The position numbers were made by a program, and so were the translations under genes. From the NCBI RefSeq assembly GCF_020215645.1, contig NZ_CP084058.1, forward strand, positions 4,278,001-4,342,000: DNA of 64,000 nt. The letters run 5' to 3'. This document shows, in pieces, positions 59,768 through 64,000 of the stretch. The notes beneath the pieces were generated by a model that was given only the letters and a program-made list of their open reading frames with translations, was not told the origin of the DNA and did no database searches. The DNA comes from Nonomuraea gerenzanensis (lineage in GTDB: Bacteria > Actinomycetota > Actinomycetes > Streptosporangiales > Streptosporangiaceae). Position 1 is the stretch's first letter; the number at the start of each line of letters is the position of its first letter.

Positions 59768-61695
59768 TCACCGCACCAGCGCGCCGACCGGCGCGCCCGT
59801 CTCGAGGTGGGAGTTGCCCGCCTCGGCGGGGAAGCCCAGGCCGGGACCGTGGTGCGGCGACTCGGCGCCGCTCACCCCGAAGATCCCGGCACCCTGCTCG
59901 GCGTGCCCCGCCATGCGGCGGAAGGCGGCGAACAGCTCACGCCCCGTGCCCACCCACTGCGCGTCGCTCAGCGGCCGGCCCTCGGGCGTGCGGCGGGCCA
60001 GCTCCTCGGCCGGCACCAGCAGCTCCAGGGTGCCCGCCGCCGAGTCCAGCCTGATCACGTCACCGTCGCGCACCAGCGCGATCGGGCCGCCGTCGGCCGC
60101 CTCGGGCGACAGGTGGATGGCCGCCGGCACCTTGCCCGACGCGCCCGACATGCGGCCGTCGGTGACGATCGCCACCCGCTGCCCCCTGTCGAGCAGCACG
60201 GCCAGCGGCGAGGTCAGCTTGTGCAGCTCCGGCATGCCGTTCGCGCTCGGGCCCTGGTAGCGGATGACCGCCACGAAGTCCTGCCCGTCCAGCTCGCCCG
60301 CCTCGAACGCCTTCAGCAGGTCGAGCTGGTCGTGGAAGACCTTGGCCGGCGCCTCGATCACCAGGTGCTCGGGCTTGACCGCCGAGACCTTGCTCACGGC
60401 GCGGCCCAGGTTGCCCTCGACCATGTGGATGCCGCCGTCGGCCGAGAACGGGGCCGAGGCGGGGCGCAGCACGTCCAGGTCCTTGCTGCCGCCGGTGACC
60501 GGCGACCAGACCAGCTCGCCGTCCACCAGCTCCGGCGCCTCGCGGTAACGGTCGAGGCCGGGGCCCGCCACCGTCATGACGTCCGCGTGCAGCAGGCCCT
60601 CGTCCAGCAGGTCGCCGATGAGCACCTGCATGCCGCCGGCGTCGCGGAAGTGGTTCACGTCCGCCTGGCCGTTCGGGTAGATCTTGGTCAGTGACGGCAC
60701 CACCTCCGAGAGGCGGGCCAGGTCGTCCCAGGTCAGCACGAGGCCGGCGGCGGCCGCCATGGCGACCAGGTGCAGGGTGTGGTTCGTGGAGCCGCCGGTG
60801 GCCAGCAGGGCGACGCAGGCGTTCACGATGGACTTCTCATCGACCAGCTCGCCGATCGGCGTGTACTCGGCGCCGTGCGCGGTGATCTCCACCGCCCTGC
60901 GCCCGGCGGCCTGCGTCAGGGCGTGCCGCAGCTCGGTGTGCGGGTTGACGAACGTCGAGCCGGGCAGGTGCAGGCCCATGACCTCCATCAGCGCCTGGTT
61001 GGAGTTCGCGGTGCCGTAGAAGGTGCAGGTGCCGGGGGAGTGGTACGACTTCGCCTCGGCGTCCAGCAGCTCGTCCCTGCCGACCTTGCCCTCGGCGAAC
61101 AGCTGCCGGGTGCGGGCCTTGACCTTGTTCGGCAGGCCGGAGGTCATCGGCCCGGCGGGCACGAAGATCGCGGGCAGGTGCCCGAAGTGCAGCGCCCCGA
61201 TGAACAGGCCCGGCACGATCTTGTCGCACACGCCCAGCAGCAGCGTGGAGTCGAACATGTCGTGCGACAGCGCGATCGCGGTGGCCATGGCGATCACGTC
61301 GCGGCTGTAGAGCGACAGCTCCATGCCGGCGCGGCCCTGCGTGATGCCGTCGCACATGGCCGGCACGCCGCCCGCCACCTGCGCCACGCCGCCTGCCCGG
61401 CGCACGGCCTGCTTCAGCTCCGGCGGGTACGTCTCGTACGGCTGGTGCGCGGACAGCATGTCGTTGTAGCTGGTCACGATGGCCACGCCCGGCTTGGCCG
61501 AGGCGCGCAGCGCGGGCTTGTCCTCGTCCGGGGCGCCCGCGAACCCGTGCGCGAGGTTCGCGCAGCCGAGGTGCGCCCGCGCCGGGCCCTTCGCCCTGGC
61601 GGCCTCGCCCTCGCGGCGGATCCGCTCCAGATACGTGGCACGGCTGGCGGCGCTGCGCTCGGCGATCCGGTCGGTGATCTCCTGGATGGTCCGGT

Positions 61696-61699
<4 letters not shown>
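59768..61699 (-). CDS. edd: Phosphogluconate dehydratase
   Basis: 643 residues from GTG 61699, overlapping the zwf stop (GTGA). Family IlvD/Edd signatures: [19 protein letters not shown], and [17 protein letters not shown], with conserved cysteines in the first for the iron-sulfur cluster. It converts 6-phosphogluconate to KDPG, the committed step of the Entner-Doudoroff route. Its presence with eda, zwf and glk in one operon makes the pathway complete from glucose apart from lactonase. Confidence 0.95.
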
Positions 61700-63192
<1,493 letters not shown>

Positions 63193-63282
63193 GGTGAGGG
63201 GCTCCGATGATCTACCAAGTAGGGACAGAACGGACACTAACGAGAGTTTGGGTCGTACACAAGCGGAGTTTTGGCATTTGAG

Positions 63283-63305
63283 ATGAAAAAGTCACGACTT
63301 TTCAT
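63283..63305. promoter_or_regulatory. Inverted repeat between zwf and the ROK gene
   Basis: ATGAAAAAGTC (63283-63293) and ACTTTTCAT (63297-63305) form an inverted repeat with one extra A in the left arm. It is an AT-rich island between divergent promoters and is the likely operator of the ROK repressor. Confidence 0.6.
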
Positions 63306-63334
63306 GACACAACTGCATGTGGTTCACTTAGCCG

Positions 63335-64000
63335 ATGCCTCGACGTACCGCTGCCGCCCTTGCCACCAGTGGCGAGGTGCTCCGCCTCATCCGCACCGGT
63401 GAGGCCGTGACGCGGGCCGACCTCGGCCGGGTGACCGGCCTGTCGCGCCCCGCGGTGCAGCTGCGCGTCGGCGAGCTGCTCGAACGCGGCCTGGTCGTCG
63501 AACGCACCGACGCCCCGTCCACCGGCGGGCGCCCGCCCGTCCGGCTGGAGTTCAACGCCGCGGGCGGCGTGGTCCTCGTCGCGGCCCTCGGCGCCTCCCG
63601 CACCCGCGTCGCGATCTGCGACCTCGCCGGGCACGAGCTGGCCGGGCGCGAGTTCGCGATGGACGTGGAGCAGGGGCCCGACACCGTGCTGCCGCTGCTC
63701 ATGGACACCTGGGACGAGCTGCTCGGCGACCGGCCCCGCTCGATGATCCAGGGCGTCGGGATGGGCGTGCCGGCCACCGTCGAGTTCGCGGAGGGCCGGA
63801 CGGAGAGCGCCCGCGTCATGGCCTCCTGGACCGGCGTCGTGATCCCGCCGATCATCCGCGAGCGGTTCCCCGTACCCGTGCTCGTCGACAACGACGTGAA
63901 CGTGCTGGCCATCGGCGAGCACCGGGGCGCGTACCCCGACCTCGACGACCTCATGTTCGTCAAGATCTCCACCCGCATCGGCGCCGGCGTCATCGCCGGC
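63335..64000 (+). CDS. ROK-family transcriptional repressor (cut by window end)
   Basis: 222 codons are seen from ATG 63335 and the frame is open at the window end. The N-terminal winged helix (EVLRLIRTGEAVTRADLGRV, then TGLSRPAVQ) is typical of ROK regulators. The sugar-binding domain has VPVLVDNDVNVLAIGEH, but the ATP loop reads VAALGASRTR instead of DxGGT, so the kinase function is probably lost and it acts only as a sensor. It likely represses the divergent zwf operon. Confidence 0.9.
   Translation, partial: MPRRTAAALATSGEVLRLIRTGEAVTRADLGRVTGLSRPAVQLRVGELLERGLVVERTDAPSTGGRPPVRLEFNAAGGVVLVAALGASRTRVAICDLAGHELAGREFAMDVEQGPDTVLPLLMDTWDELLGDRPRSMIQGVGMGVPATVEFAEGRTESARVMASWTGVVIPPIIRERFPVPVLVDNDVNVLAIGEHRGAYPDLDDLMFVKISTRIGAGVIAG

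Overview
The window is high-GC actinomycete DNA: many GTG and TTG starts, strong third-position GC, serine/threonine kinases, SpoIIE-type phosphatases, and LacI, IclR, TetR, GntR and LysR regulators. A co-directional zwf-edd-glk-eda Entner-Doudoroff operon, a SAV2177/DUF574-type methyltransferase and a form I CO dehydrogenase point to a Streptosporangiaceae-like organism such as Nonomuraea. The genus is inferred; a Nonomuraea strain is known to use the Entner-Doudoroff pathway.

Left part (1-12.3 kb). The edge carries a c-di-AMP (ydaO-type) riboswitch on the minus strand, serving a gene outside the window. Two oxidoreductases follow. Next comes a surface-polymer island (2.2-8.6 kb): three polysialyltransferase-like or related glycosyltransferase proteins, a family 2 glycosyltransferase, and one 680-residue protein that fuses CMP-sialic-acid synthetase, a HAD phosphatase and sialic-acid synthase. 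All five genes start with GTG or TTG. The likely product is a nonulosonic-acid polymer such as teichulosonic acid. A CitA/CitB-type two-component system then faces a DctA dicarboxylate transporter.

Middle (12.4-42 kb). A methyltransferase and an orphan histidine kinase precede a maltodextrin system: an alpha-glucosidase divergent from malEFG and a cyclomaltodextrinase-type enzyme, with a rich operator region between. The transporter has no local ATPase; an MsiK-like ATPase lies 14 kb away beside a second alpha-glucosidase, a LacI repressor and a PfkB kinase, so these probably form one split regulon. Between them lie a secreted beta-helix protein, a TetR/CYP102 (P450 BM3-like) pair sharing paired operators, an ACT protein, a MaoC/acyl-CoA dehydrogenase pair, a cation diffusion facilitator, an acyltransferase, an S51-like protein with a CysRS-type tail, and an azoreductase. 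An MFS exporter and a FadR-type regulator, apparently coupled to a 25-codon leader ORF, close this part.

Right part (42-64 kb). Signalling and catabolic genes: a GAF-PAS-GAF-SpoIIE phosphatase, an alpha/beta-hydrolase lacking its nucleophile serine, a 2-hydroxyacid dehydrogenase, a membrane Ser/Thr kinase with a repetitive linker, and a divergent P450-like protein. The coxMSL operon encodes a form I aerobic CO dehydrogenase with an XdhC/CoxF-type factor, an IclR regulator downstream and a divergent LysR. An AAA ATPase with a PD-(D/E)XK-like tail follows. The Entner-Doudoroff operon and a divergent ROK repressor, cut by the window end, finish the window.

Four short imperfect tandem-repeat arrays sit at gene 3' ends (30998-31101, 42051-42130, 44436-44550, 46427-46520); three include the stop codon of the adjoining gene. 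I saw no rRNA, tRNA, CRISPR array, insertion sequence or prophage. No gene-free stretch exceeds about 300 bases.
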